Part shown: positions 53,048 through 61,705 of the stretch, one piece after another
Numbering within the stretch: the stretch's first letter is position 1
Layout of the letters: each line of letters begins with the position of its first letter
Source: Geosporobacter ferrireducens
GTDB taxonomy: Bacteria; Bacillota; Clostridia; Peptostreptococcales; Thermotaleaceae
Length of the DNA stretch: 64,000 bases
NCBI RefSeq assembly: GCF_001750685.1
Contig: NZ_CP017269.1
Location: 2,645,416 to 2,709,415, forward strand
Direction: 5' to 3'
The notes under the pieces: generated by a model
What the model was told of the DNA's origin: nothing
Database searches by the model: none
What the model saw: only the letters and a program-made list of their open reading frames with translations
Made by a program: the position numbers and the translations under genes

Positions 53048-53249
53048 AACCATTGATGCACGAGGAAGATCATGTCCTGAACCTGTGCTTATGACTAAAA
53101 AAGCTGTAGCTTTAAATTCAGAAGGGATACAGGTCTTAGTAGATAATACTACTGCCTGTGAGAACATTAAACGGTTCGGAAGTCATTCAGGCTATAAAGT
53201 AGAAGTTGCTGAAAAAGGTGAGGATTTTGTCCTTACCCTGAAAAAATAA
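53037..53249 (+). CDS. TusA-like sulfur/selenium carrier (YedF N-terminal type)
   Basis: 70 aa, single TusA/SirA domain. Active Cys13 in ARGRSCPEPVLMTKKA. Start is TTG after AAAGGAGATGTAAAGC, overlapping the yedE end by 11 bp. Longer YedF proteins carry a C-terminal extension; here it is absent. Acts as a soluble persulfide or selenide carrier, presumably receiving substrate from YedE. A Cys also occurs in NTTACENIKRFG. Confidence 0.9.
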   Translation: MKLKTIDARGRSCPEPVLMTKKAVALNSEGIQVLVDNTTACENIKRFGSHSGYKVEVAEKGEDFVLTLKK

Positions 53250-53251
53250 TT

Positions 53252-53494
53252 ATGGAATATTTAGCAACTTTTTTTACCCACTCAGGAGCCATAAAATATC
53301 AGAAATTACTTAGAAACCAAGGCTGCTCCGTCGACTTAATGCCGGTACCCCGAAAGGTAAGCTCTAACTGTGGTATCGCCGCAAAATTCAGCTATGAAAA
53401 TAAGATCCGGACAATCATTAGCGATGATATCGAATCCCTTTATATCGTGGAAGAAAAAGCGTACAAACTGCTATATAAAGCTGGCGAAGAATAA
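53252..53494 (+). CDS. DUF3343 small protein
   Basis: 80 aa. YLATFFTHSGAIKYQKLLRN at the start and SSNCGIAAKFSYENK in the middle (Cys near 41) are typical of DUF3343, which often follows TusA-like selenium proteins. Probably a small thiol or selenide-binding partner. It begins 3 bp after the TusA-like stop codon; no clear ribosome site, so coupling is likely. Function unestablished. Confidence 0.85.
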   Translation: MEYLATFFTHSGAIKYQKLLRNQGCSVDLMPVPRKVSSNCGIAAKFSYENKIRTIISDDIESLYIVEEKAYKLLYKAGEE

Positions 53495-53570
53495 TCTTCG
53501 CCCGTTTGCTTTTTCCAAGAGATAAAAAATTTTATCCTGTTTCTATAAAATATATTACAAATAATACAGA

Positions 53571-53604
53571 AAAAACTACCTGTAGATGTAAACAGGTAGT
53601 TTTT
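53571..53604. terminator. Bidirectional terminator
   Basis: AAAAACTACCTGT and ACAGGTAGTTTTT arms with an 8-nt loop. A-run before and T-run after serve both the selenium operon and the convergent CAP-domain gene. Confidence 0.9.
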
Positions 53605-53625
53605 CATACAGCCTTCAGCTGGTTG

Positions 53626-54366
53626 TTATTTAGCTTTTATAAACATTTGTGTAAACCTATAGCTGTTAGAATTTCCTGAATCCTTTGCTATTCCTATACC
53701 GATATGCGTATAATTGGGATTTAAGATATTGTTTCGGTGTCCTTCAGAGCCCATGAAAGCGGTATGTGCTTTCGCAACGCTGCTGTTGATAGCAATATTT
53801 TCCCCTGCAGTACTATAGCTGATTCCAAAGGTCTTCATCATATCAAAAGGACTTCCATAGGTAGGTGAAGTATGAGAAAAATATTTGTTTCTTACCATAT
53901 CTTCAGACTTTTCCTGTGCAACAGATATTAATTTGTCATGAAGCTGTAGTGGTGCAGCCCCTACTTTTGCTCTCTCAGCATTGATCAACTCCAGCATCTC
54001 GTATACACCAGCCTGGTATTTTCCTGTTTCTGCCGGTTGTTGCGGTGCTGGTGTCGGTGCTGGCTGTGGTTCCGGTTTTGGCTGCGGTGCCGGTGCTGGT
54101 TGTGGTGCCGGCTTCACTTCTTTTTCTTCTGCCGGAGCAGGCACAGACTTATTCGGATTCGTTTTTATGTATGTCTTGTACCAAGCAGTTACGTCTTTAA
54201 CATTACAGGACTTATTTAGTGTTGCATTGGTCAGTGAAACTTTGTTTTGCTCCTTGCCATTTACATAAACTTTGTACTGTACTTCTGCATTTGCCATTGA
54301 ACTGAATGGAACCATCAGAAGTGTTGATGCCAATACTACCGATAATCCTTTTTTCATCTTCTTCAT
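53626..54366 (-). CDS. Secreted CAP/SCP-domain protein (YkwD-like)
   Basis: 246 aa with a signal peptide (about 1-27, ending in SMANA). A proline-rich linker (about 80-112, repeats of PAPQP and PEPQP) joins to the CAP domain (about 118-246). The latter has YEMLELINAERAKVGAAPL, KYFSHTSPTYGS, TAGENIA and GHRNNILNPNYTHIGIG. The His/Glu positions of the CAP cavity are present. Secreted CAP proteins are common in spore-formers; role unknown. Related YkwD and SafA partners are spore- or wall-linked. Confidence 0.9.
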   Translation of the reverse strand: MKKMKKGLSVVLASTLLMVPFSSMANAEVQYKVYVNGKEQNKVSLTNATLNKSCNVKDVTAWYKTYIKTNPNKSVPAPAEEKEVKPAPQPAPAPQPKPEPQPAPTPAPQQPAETGKYQAGVYEMLELINAERAKVGAAPLQLHDKLISVAQEKSEDMVRNKYFSHTSPTYGSPFDMMKTFGISYSTAGENIAINSSVAKAHTAFMGSEGHRNNILNPNYTHIGIGIAKDSGNSNSYRFTQMFIKAK

Positions 54367-54524
54367 TCATATCCATCTCCTTTTCCTTTATCACAACTCG
54401 TACAGTAGCGGCCATAAGGCTATCGGATACGCCTTATAGCATTCATTATACAATGATATATGAGTTTATAGGCGATGTAATATATGGAATATCAGTAGAT
54501 GCTTTCCTCTAACGGGTTTTTGAG

Positions 54525-56237
54525 TTAAATTTTGAATTTTTGTATCATATGATTTAAGGTTCCGGCCAGTTCTGCTTGTTTTTGAGATACCTTAGCAACC
54601 TCTTCCAATGCATCTGCAACTTCAGACACATTGCTTGATATCTCCTGAGTACCGGCAGTCGTTTGTTCAGAAGTGGCTGATACAGATTCAATCGCTACAT
54701 TGATCTGATTGACGGCTTCTGCAATGCTTTGTGCATTTTGATCAAATTCGAAAATGAGACGATTCATATATTCTGCATCTTTTTTATATTGAATTCCTGT
54801 GTCTACAAGGGTTTCATAATCCTTATGTACCTTCTCGTCAATGAACTGCAGAATATCGTTGGAATTTCTGGATAGATTATTGAAAGCACCATAAACATGT
54901 TTTATCGTTTCCTGGATATTTGAAACAGCTTTAGAAGATTCCTCTGCTAATTTTCTTACCTCATCTGCAACAACAGCAAATCCCCTCCCGTGTTCCCCTG
55001 CTCTGGCTGCTTCGATAGCTGCATTGAGCGCAAGAAGATTCACCTGATCTGAAATAGCTGATATGGCTGTGGCCATGGTTTCGATTTCTCCAACGACCTT
55101 TCCTGCCTCAATTGCTTGGAGGATACTTCTTTGTTTTTCTTTATATATGTCCTGTGCTACTTGTCGGGATTGCTCTGCACTTTCTTTCATCCCTTCAGCC
55201 CGTTTGCTAATCTCAATAGATTCAAAATTGCCCTCCTTTGCCCTCACTGCCAATCGGTTTACGGCTGCAGCCACTTCTTGTCCTGATGCATTTACTTCTT
55301 CAAGTGAAGCGCTGGTATCTTCTGTGCCCTTTGAAATTCCTTGTGTTGCAGCATCAATGTTATGGGCTTGGGCCAATACTTCTTCAATGGTCGCAGAGAG
55401 TTCCTGACTGGAAGTATTCATATGTGCTGCATTGTTTACAATTTCTTTTATCAGATTTTGTGTATTCTGTACAGCTCTATTTAATGCCCTGACCAAAGTC
55501 CCTATTTCATCCTCTGTATGTACATCCATTTGCCTTGTTAAATCGCCGTTTCCAAATCCTTCTGCAAATTCTATGACTTTTCTTAATCCATTGGTGATAA
55601 TCTTCGTTAGTATGATTCCCATAGACAAGGCAAAGACAATAGCTATGGCTAAATAAATCAGCGTATCCTGAACAGTTTTAGCATATGCTTTCTTGTTCTC
55701 CTTCATTACGTCTTCCATAAGCTGCTTATTTAGATCTACCAATTGTTGTAATGCTTGCTGTATACTATTTTCCCATATTGTAAGGTTATCAAATTCGACC
55801 ATGGCTTCATCCATTTTGTTTTCTTTTATAAACCTTAAATATTTGTCCTGTGCCATTCTATAGGAAGCAAGTTTGCTGTTGAAAGATTCTATCATCAGCT
55901 TTTCTTCCTCTGTCATATAGGTATCGGTATAGGATTTCATCAGTTCATCATTGCTGTTTCTTGCAAGCGTCACAAGCTTCTCAACTTCCGAAACGGATAA
56001 TGTATTATTAGGCATCATCAGAAAAGATAGATTTAACCGGACAGATAATACATTCTTCTGTACATCGCTAATCTGCTCTAAAGGAATAACTCTATCTGTA
56101 TACATAGATTCAATACGGGCATCCGTATCTTTCAAGCTTTTGATTCCTATCCATCCAAGGCTTCCCATAAGAAGAATCCCTATTAGAAAAGCAGAAATCA
56201 ACTTCGTACCGATTTTTAAATTTGACAGCCATTTCAT
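54525..56237 (-). CDS. Methyl-accepting chemotaxis protein
   Basis: 570 aa. TM1 about 10-32, a four-helix-bundle sensor (about 35-185), TM2 about 188-210, HAMP (about 212-265), then the signalling coiled coil with the hairpin tip [20 protein letters not shown] and [18 protein letters not shown]. Start moved to the ATG giving [20 protein letters not shown]; an earlier start adds seven residues. No CWxP pentapeptide. Ligand unknown; a small aromatic or organic acid is a common ligand of such sensors. No che genes are nearby. Confidence 0.94.
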   Translation of the reverse strand: MKWLSNLKIGTKLISAFLIGILLMGSLGWIGIKSLKDTDARIESMYTDRVIPLEQISDVQKNVLSVRLNLSFLMMPNNTLSVSEVEKLVTLARNSNDELMKSYTDTYMTEEEKLMIESFNSKLASYRMAQDKYLRFIKENKMDEAMVEFDNLTIWENSIQQALQQLVDLNKQLMEDVMKENKKAYAKTVQDTLIYLAIAIVFALSMGIILTKIITNGLRKVIEFAEGFGNGDLTRQMDVHTEDEIGTLVRALNRAVQNTQNLIKEIVNNAAHMNTSSQELSATIEEVLAQAHNIDAATQGISKGTEDTSASLEEVNASGQEVAAAVNRLAVRAKEGNFESIEISKRAEGMKESAEQSRQVAQDIYKEKQRSILQAIEAGKVVGEIETMATAISAISDQVNLLALNAAIEAARAGEHGRGFAVVADEVRKLAEESSKAVSNIQETIKHVYGAFNNLSRNSNDILQFIDEKVHKDYETLVDTGIQYKKDAEYMNRLIFEFDQNAQSIAEAVNQINVAIESVSATSEQTTAGTQEISSNVSEVADALEEVAKVSQKQAELAGTLNHMIQKFKI

Positions 56238-56316
56238 TTGTACGCAGCCCCCCCTCACAAATTCATAGTACTTATATAGATAAGGATAATTATACCATTA
56301 TTATGTAATCATTACA

Positions 56317-56397
56317 TTATTTGCGTACAAGTTTTTGGCTACTTTCTATAATTTCACCTACTGTTGAAGCTTTATCCACGCCAAAGGAAGTGTCACC
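56317..56397 (-). pseudogene. Possible 3' remnant of an unknown gene
   Basis: One frame reads GDTSFGVDKASTVGEIIESS then QKLVRK and TAA, with a protein-like helical end, beginning 10 bp after the P1 peptidase stop codon. A TAG lies directly upstream in frame. No start codon. I cannot name its family; it could be chance. Confidence 0.25.
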
Positions 56398-56406
56398 CTA
56401 TAAAAA

Positions 56407-57456
56407 TCACTTTAATATTTCTAACAATTTGTCTTGCGGTAGTGCATGTACCTGTCTTTGTTTCTGTCCTTGCAGGGTCTCTGCCATACACATCGAATTA
56501 ATGATTGCTTCTTCAACAGCTTCAATCGCGCCTTCAAAAATAACATCCAGTTGCTCTGACGGAAACATATTTATAGGATAAATTGCTTCATGACCATAAG
56601 CGTAACAATTTCCGGTAGAAAAAGTAATAAAAAAATCGCCGCTGCCTTCTTCCCCAATACCTCCTAACTTTGCCATTGCTAACGCTGCCCTTTTTGATAC
56701 TCTTTTACACTGTAAAGGGATTAAAGGAGCATCTGTTACTAACGTGACTAATAATGAGCCATCATTTTCCGGAGTATCCCAGGGTAAGGGAACTTCCTGC
56801 TCATTTATTATTTCCCCAACCATTTGATTCGCGATAACAAGATCCTGTCTTCTTCCAAAATTTGTTTGAACCAGTGCTCCAATCGTAAAGCTTCCACAGT
56901 CACATTCAACGATTCTGGAAGCAGTCCCTATACCTCCTTTAAACTCAAAACAAATCATTCCTGTTCCGCCGCCAACATTACCTTCTTCAACAACTCCAGA
57001 TTTAGCACCCCGTATTGCTTCCTCCATGTCCTCATATTTTATTGTGGTTTTTTCCAGATCACTTAACCATCCGTCCCAGGTTTCAGCTACAATCCCATTG
57101 GAAAATGGTTCAAGATTATCAATTCTTCTCGTTGCTAACGAAAGATAATGATGTGCTAATCCTAGTAAATGGCTGCCTGTAAAAACAATTGGTGTTACCA
57201 GGGTCCCCGTTTCATCAATCCAATGGGTGCCTGTAAATTCTCCTGTTCCATTAAAGGCAAAAATTCCTGCGGGAAAATGACATTCTTGCAGTTTTCCGTT
57301 ATTCGGCATAATTACTGTAAGTCCTGAACAAACATCTTTATCTATAATGGTTTTATGTCCTACAACAATTCCTTCCACGTCTGTAATTGCATTCAATTTT
57401 CCTGTTTTTAATTTACCAATCGTTATGCCTAATTCTCTTAATCTTTTTCTCTGCAT
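56407..57456 (-). CDS. P1/DmpA-family peptidase (S58)
   Basis: 349 aa. Ntn-hydrolase fold enzyme that cleaves itself to expose a nucleophilic Ser; relatives remove N-terminal D- or beta-amino acids. Family motifs: GIVVGHKTI early, GNVGGGTGMICFEFKGGIGT (about 158-177) and the self-cleavage Gly-Ser in GEEGSGDFFITFSTGN (about 270). DAPLIPLQCKRVSKRAALAM precedes it. It appears monocistronic. Substrate unknown. Confidence 0.9.
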   Translation of the reverse strand: MQRKRLRELGITIGKLKTGKLNAITDVEGIVVGHKTIIDKDVCSGLTVIMPNNGKLQECHFPAGIFAFNGTGEFTGTHWIDETGTLVTPIVFTGSHLLGLAHHYLSLATRRIDNLEPFSNGIVAETWDGWLSDLEKTTIKYEDMEEAIRGAKSGVVEEGNVGGGTGMICFEFKGGIGTASRIVECDCGSFTIGALVQTNFGRRQDLVIANQMVGEIINEQEVPLPWDTPENDGSLLVTLVTDAPLIPLQCKRVSKRAALAMAKLGGIGEEGSGDFFITFSTGNCYAYGHEAIYPINMFPSEQLDVIFEGAIEAVEEAIINSMCMAETLQGQKQRQVHALPQDKLLEILK

Positions 57457-57611
57457 AATAATCTCCTATCTTAGTAAGTATTTAACTAAATCCTGCTTGA
57501 TGAAAAAATGGCACATTTCCAAACTGCTGAAAAAGTCCAAATCCGGGTTAATTTGACTTGTTTAAGAACCCTGTAATTTCATCTGTTCCAGTGAGGGCAG
57601 GTCTATCTGCG

Positions 57612-58379
57612 TTATTTATTTTTTCCCATAATCTTATCAAACCGACTATCCATACAAACACTGATATCTGTTGTAACAAATTTCCCTTCATGGAAAAGAC
57701 TAAAAATCGTGGCCGGTGAAGGGGCCGATTGCGCTTGTTCCATACTTTCCAGCTTAATGATCTTTAAAGAAAGACCTCGCTTTGCTGCTGTTTCAACCAG
57801 TGAATTTTTAACATGATACTCGGAATAAGGGCAGCGGTTAGAATAATATACAACGTAGCCATTTTTCTCTGGACACTCCCCTGTTTTTACCGATTCGTTA
57901 AAAACAGGCGATATTCCTTTGCGGTTCATATTTTTGACCAGAAGGCTAAATCCAGAAGGTATGCTTTCACATATTTCAAACCCCTGTCTCAGCAGCCATT
58001 TGCCATCACTCATAAAGTGGTATTTCTGTGTACCCACAACGGTTACCAAACCATCTTTTCCCTGTGCGGCAGCATCATCCATCGCCTGTTGCAATAGTGC
58101 CTTACCATGACCATTTTCTTTATATTTTCCTGAAACCCAGAAGCAGTTCACCATTATATAGTTGGGCGCTGCTACAGGAACCCACGCCTTTTCAGCAGGT
58201 CCATACTCGATGAATACTTTTGCCCGTTCGTCCAGCTTTCTGAAAATATATCCATTATCGAATGCTCTTCTCAGCCATTTTTTTTTTAGTTCATAGCCCT
58301 CTGAACATTTTTTATCGGAAAAAGCACAGCAAATATGCTCAGAATCAATGTTGCTCTTATTCAAAGTTATATATTGCAT
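57612..58379 (-). CDS. GNAT-YoaP fusion protein
   Basis: 255 aa. Residues 1-150 are an acetyltransferase: VNCFWVSGKYKENGHGKALL (about 86-105, with KENGHGKAL as the acetyl-CoA loop) and DGLVTVVGTQKYHFMSDGKW. About 165-255 is a YoaP-like domain, a thioredoxin-like fold with YYSNRCPYSEYHVK (Cys near 187) and KIIKLESMEQAQ. The pairing is fixed in YoaP. Whether the second domain is redox-active with one Cys is unknown. A large palindrome lies 83-138 bp upstream. Confidence 0.86.
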   Translation of the reverse strand: MQYITLNKSNIDSEHICCAFSDKKCSEGYELKKKWLRRAFDNGYIFRKLDERAKVFIEYGPAEKAWVPVAAPNYIMVNCFWVSGKYKENGHGKALLQQAMDDAAAQGKDGLVTVVGTQKYHFMSDGKWLLRQGFEICESIPSGFSLLVKNMNRKGISPVFNESVKTGECPEKNGYVVYYSNRCPYSEYHVKNSLVETAAKRGLSLKIIKLESMEQAQSAPSPATIFSLFHEGKFVTTDISVCMDSRFDKIMGKNK

Positions 58380-58461
58380 TTTTTCACCTCTTTTTTGAAT
58401 CTTAAAAGTGCACAGAAATGCTCTATAAATTTCAAGACTTCTATAGGAATTATTTATAGCC

Positions 58462-58517
58462 CTATTATATCATTGATAATATGACAACATGCTGTCATAT
58501 TATCAATGATATAATAG
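58462..58517. repeat. 56-bp near-perfect palindrome
   Basis: 25-bp exact arms (58462-58486 and 58493-58517) with a 6-nt centre ACATGC. It lies upstream of the GNAT-YoaP gene and downstream of the PAS-kinase terminator. No T-run, so not a simple terminator; it could form a cruciform or bind a dimeric regulator. Confidence 0.75.
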
Positions 58518-58522
58518 AAAAA

Positions 58523-58551
58523 GTTCTCCCAACCCCTCCGTCTGAGAGAAC
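58523..58551 (-). terminator. Probable terminator after the PAS kinase
   Basis: Minus strand GTTCTC and GAGAAC arms around a GC-rich loop, then TTTTTC. It is 95 bp from the kinase stop codon. Confidence 0.55.
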
Positions 58552-58645
58552 CTGAAATATATCTTAAATTTATTTGTGCTTTTTTCTCAGAAAAATAAGC
58601 CATCAGAACCGGCTTTGCCTTTATGTTTTATACTAAATGTAAAAG

Positions 58646-60751
58646 TTAGTTAATCTCTTTAATCGAATATATATCTGAAAGCTCAACAGTGATTTTTTGT
58701 ATAATTGAATAATCATTCAAAGCATACTCTATCTCTGTTTTATCATTATTTGTTGAAATCACCTTGCATGGCAGTTCAACAATAAATTCACTTCCAAATC
58801 CTACTTTACTTTTTACATATATTTTGCCTCCAAGCACTTCCACAAAAGCTTTTGTTAGAGATAATCCAATGCCGCTGCCTTCGTACTTTCTTGTAAGCAG
58901 TTGGTCTGCCTGTTTATACCGCTCAAATATCGTTTTCTGTTTGTCTTCAGGAATACCAATCCCGCTATCCTTAACGGAAATCACAACTTTTTTACCTTTA
59001 TCTATCAAGCTTACCTGTATCGTGCCATTAGCGTCTGTAAACTTAATTGCATTTGAAAGAAGATTAAGCATAATTCTTTCGATGATATCAATATCACAAG
59101 CAATAATCTTTTTATTTACATTTGAAACATAACTAAGTTCAATCCTTCTATCTTTCACATAATCCATTACCGACAGCGTTATTATTTCAACAATGTTTAC
59201 AATATCGTAATTTCCCAAGTTTAACTCATAAAAATTTGCGTCAATTTTTGTTGTGTCGATAAGGTTATTTACGAGTCGCAGCAATCTGAAACAATTTTGC
59301 TTCATTGATTTTAAATGGTGAAAGTATTTATCACTTTCTAAAGATGGATTTCCTTTTAAATATAGGTCGAACAATTGTATTGCACTCAAGATAACATTAA
59401 GGGGCGTCCTTAGTTCATGAGACATATTTGCAATGTATTCACTTTTTGCGCTATTGGCATACTCCGCTTCTTCCTTTGCCTTTTTTAATTTTTCAGCCAT
59501 TGCCTTATGTTCTGTGATATCACGATAAACTCCTAAAATTCTATAAATTTTTCCTGTATCATCCTGAATCGGTATAAGCGTTGTATAAACATATATAATT
59601 CCTGCTGGCATGTTCAGGCACTCTTCATAGCTTTGCATGGTTCCTAATTCAATACACTTTCTATAATTGTTACTTAGAAGTTCTGCAGAATCCTTAGGAA
59701 AAACATCTTCTATATATTTGCCTGAAACATCTGCAGTTTTCATCCTCAGCCTCTTTTCAATAGAAGGATTGATGGCTACAATTTTGAAACGGTCATTTGA
59801 AATAGCATCCATAAGCAGAACCCCATTAGAGGTATTTTCAAAGACTTCTCGGTAACGCTGTTCACTTTGCCTTAATGCCTCTTCTACCCTTTTACGTTCT
59901 GCTACCTCCTCCTGCAGTTTAATCGTTCGTTCTCTAACTCTATTTTCAAGCAAATCATTTGTTTTACGAAGCTCATCTTCTGCTTTTTTCCGCTTCGTTA
60001 CATCCACTAGACTAAAAACAAGTCCCGTAACCGTGTCATGGGTGTTTTTCACAGGAATTAAATCCCAATCCCAATAGGTAATCCCTATCTCAGGGAACTC
60101 CTTGTACTCAAAGGGCTTTGCATAAAACGAAACGGGCTGGCCGGTTTCAATTACACGGCGGAAAATTACTTCATTATCAGCATATGGATAAAGAGCAAAA
60201 TGATTTTTTCCTATGTAAAATTCAGGAGGATGATTACCTGCATCGGCATACCGCTTATTCACACGAATAAAGTTGAAGTCCTTATCAAGATAAGCGATCA
60301 TAGCACTTTTTGTATCAAAAATACTCTCTAAAGTGTTCTTGACATCATATAATTCAGTTTCATTATTTTTATGTTTAGTTATATCCTGTACGATGCCTAT
60401 ATATTGATAAGGTATTCCTGCAGTATCATAATTAAATGATAAAATAAAACTTAACCATATAATAGAATGATCTTTTCGTATAATCTTCTTCTCAAAAGAA
60501 TAATGTGCTTTTCCCTGATCAAATAACAGGTCTTCAGATATTCTATCGATATTTTCTACGAAATAGATATCTTCTATGGCCATATTAATAAGCTCTTCTT
60601 CTGTATATCCTACGATTTCACTGAACTTTTTATTTACCTTAAGAAACTTTCCGGCTAGTGTGGAAGTATACACACCGATTTCCGGATGATCAAAAAGTGA
60701 TTTTAAAGCGGAGTCTTCAAAAGTGTAATCAAGCCTGTTGTTATCAGTCAT
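58646..60751 (-). CDS. Multi-PAS sensor histidine kinase
   Basis: 701 aa, no membrane helix, so cytosolic. PAS 1 about 10-130 (HPEIGVYTSTLAGKFLKVNK), PAS 2 about 135-255 (FDTKSAMIAYLDKDFNFIRV), a coiled coil (about 258-295), PAS 3 about 295-415 (YREVFENTSNGVLLMDAIS). HisKA has its His near 445 in ANMSHELRTPLNVIL. HATPase: LLSNAIKFTDANG (N), VKDSGIGIPE (G1), IFERYKQAD (F) and GSGIGLSLTKAFVE (G2). No response regulator is adjacent, so it is an orphan kinase, perhaps feeding sporulation or the neighbouring sigma genes (inference). Confidence 0.93.
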   Translation of the reverse strand: MTDNNRLDYTFEDSALKSLFDHPEIGVYTSTLAGKFLKVNKKFSEIVGYTEEELINMAIEDIYFVENIDRISEDLLFDQGKAHYSFEKKIIRKDHSIIWLSFILSFNYDTAGIPYQYIGIVQDITKHKNNETELYDVKNTLESIFDTKSAMIAYLDKDFNFIRVNKRYADAGNHPPEFYIGKNHFALYPYADNEVIFRRVIETGQPVSFYAKPFEYKEFPEIGITYWDWDLIPVKNTHDTVTGLVFSLVDVTKRKKAEDELRKTNDLLENRVRERTIKLQEEVAERKRVEEALRQSEQRYREVFENTSNGVLLMDAISNDRFKIVAINPSIEKRLRMKTADVSGKYIEDVFPKDSAELLSNNYRKCIELGTMQSYEECLNMPAGIIYVYTTLIPIQDDTGKIYRILGVYRDITEHKAMAEKLKKAKEEAEYANSAKSEYIANMSHELRTPLNVILSAIQLFDLYLKGNPSLESDKYFHHLKSMKQNCFRLLRLVNNLIDTTKIDANFYELNLGNYDIVNIVEIITLSVMDYVKDRRIELSYVSNVNKKIIACDIDIIERIMLNLLSNAIKFTDANGTIQVSLIDKGKKVVISVKDSGIGIPEDKQKTIFERYKQADQLLTRKYEGSGIGLSLTKAFVEVLGGKIYVKSKVGFGSEFIVELPCKVISTNNDKTEIEYALNDYSIIQKITVELSDIYSIKEIN

Positions 60752-61199
60752 CTTTTCACAATCCCCCCTAAATATGTAATATCTATAAATTCCTGAGATT
60801 TTTTTGTTGAAATTGAAAATTGAAATAAATTTTTTTTCATTATCATGCCTCCATCGAACATTCCCTTTATTCTTGGATTTTTATACTATTGGATCTCTAT
60901 GACTTGATCCGGTTTACATAGGGTTTCTTTTCAAAACTACTGTGAATTTAGATTTTTTCATCCACATGAACAGTATTTCTAGCCCTCGACCCTCATCCAT
61001 ATTAATCCTCCCATTGCCTTCTGTTTTAATATAAGTTTTTAGACTATTCGACTTATGATATGTAATAACCTTCCATAAAGTAGAAAGATATGGATAGGTT
61101 TTAATTGCAGGACTAGGAGATACTTCGTTTGCCGTGTTCAATCCTTTTTAATGAAAAGGCAAACGAAGTGTTTCCTCGCCTTAAAAATCATTAAAAGAA
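60752..61199. other. Intergenic region without a clear gene
   Basis: A 75-codon TTG-start frame at 60914-61141 exists, but its ribosome site overlaps the start and no family is recognised, so it is not called. No RNA gene or repeat seen. Confidence 0.4.
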
Positions 61200-61224
61200 A
61201 AAGGTGATTGCTAACATCACCTTT
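61200..61224 (-). terminator. Terminator after the split sigma operon
   Basis: AAAGGTGAT and ATCACCTTT arms with a 7-nt loop; minus-strand tail TTTTTCTTTT. Confidence 0.85.
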
Positions 61225-61318
61225 AAATCCAGTCATATTAATTATTTGAATGGTTTCAATGAATACAGCCCAATTGTAACTGTGGTGGGTTGGTAAAGTT
61301 GATTTTACTTTTTATAGT

Positions 61319-61543
61319 TTAATGAAAATATGCTGTTATATCTGAAACATTAGCAAATTGGAAGGTTTTGATGCAGTAAATCAGCTTGATGCTAAGTTCT
61401 TGAAAGTGGTCCTCGTTAAAATAGCCATTTACAATACTACTTTTATAAAGAATAGGTTTAAATATATCTAAAAAAGCACCGATTGCTTCATGATTTCCAC
61501 CTTTCGCTTGGTCAAAAAGATCTCTCATCGAAGTATCACTCAT
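61319..61543 (-). CDS. rsoA: RsoA-like sigma-factor partner (region 2 type)
   Basis: 74 aa. AKGGNHEAIGAFLDIFKPIL (about 13-32), then EDHFQELSIKLIYCIKTFQF, has the pattern of sigma region 2.1-2.2 (the core-polymerase clamp). It matches the small HTH_16/YvrHa group. In Bacillus subtilis RsoA joins SigO to form one working sigma factor. Here it is 13 bp after yvrJ, which follows the SigO-like gene, so a two-subunit sigma is encoded in one operon. Start ATG after AAAGGAGG. Confidence 0.8.
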   Translation of the reverse strand: MSDTSMRDLFDQAKGGNHEAIGAFLDIFKPILYKSSIVNGYFNEDHFQELSIKLIYCIKTFQFANVSDITAYFH

Positions 61544-61556
61544 AGGAGGACCTCCT

Positions 61557-61703
61557 TTACTGACTAGCCTTCACAAGGCTTTCAACTACCTGAATGAGGG
61601 TTTTGTTCAACTCATCCAGCTTCTTTTCTATCCGGATTAAAAGAAAGGCTGTTACGGCTATGGGGAAGCCTAAATTTGAAATACAGTCATTAAATATTTC
61701 CAT
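61557..61703 (-). CDS. yvrJ: YvrJ-family small membrane protein
   Basis: 48 aa, too short for routine ORF lists. Sequence MEIFNDCISNLGFPIAVTAF, then LLIRIEKKLDELNKTL and more. One helix (about 10-24) and a charged coiled-coil end are typical of YvrJ, which in Bacillus lies by sigO-rsoA. Ribosome site is GGAGGGG before ATG. It sits 2 bp after the SigO-like stop codon. Function unknown; possibly a membrane sensor or target of the split sigma factor. Confidence 0.85.
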   Translation of the reverse strand: MEIFNDCISNLGFPIAVTAFLLIRIEKKLDELNKTLIQVVESLVKASQ

Positions 61704-61705
61704 GC

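Noticed and set aside
53981-54268. Gly/Cys-rich plus-strand ORFs opposite the CAP-domain gene
   Set aside because: They are the antisense of the Pro-rich repeat linker and lack ribosome sites.
56317-56397. A recognisable enzyme tail after the P1 peptidase
   Set aside because: The 26-residue frame looks protein-like but I cannot assign a family; kept at low confidence only.
60914-61141. 75-codon frame with TTG start between the PAS kinase and sigma operon
   Set aside because: The purine-rich site touches the TTG, composition is ordinary, and I recognise no family; insufficient to call a gene.
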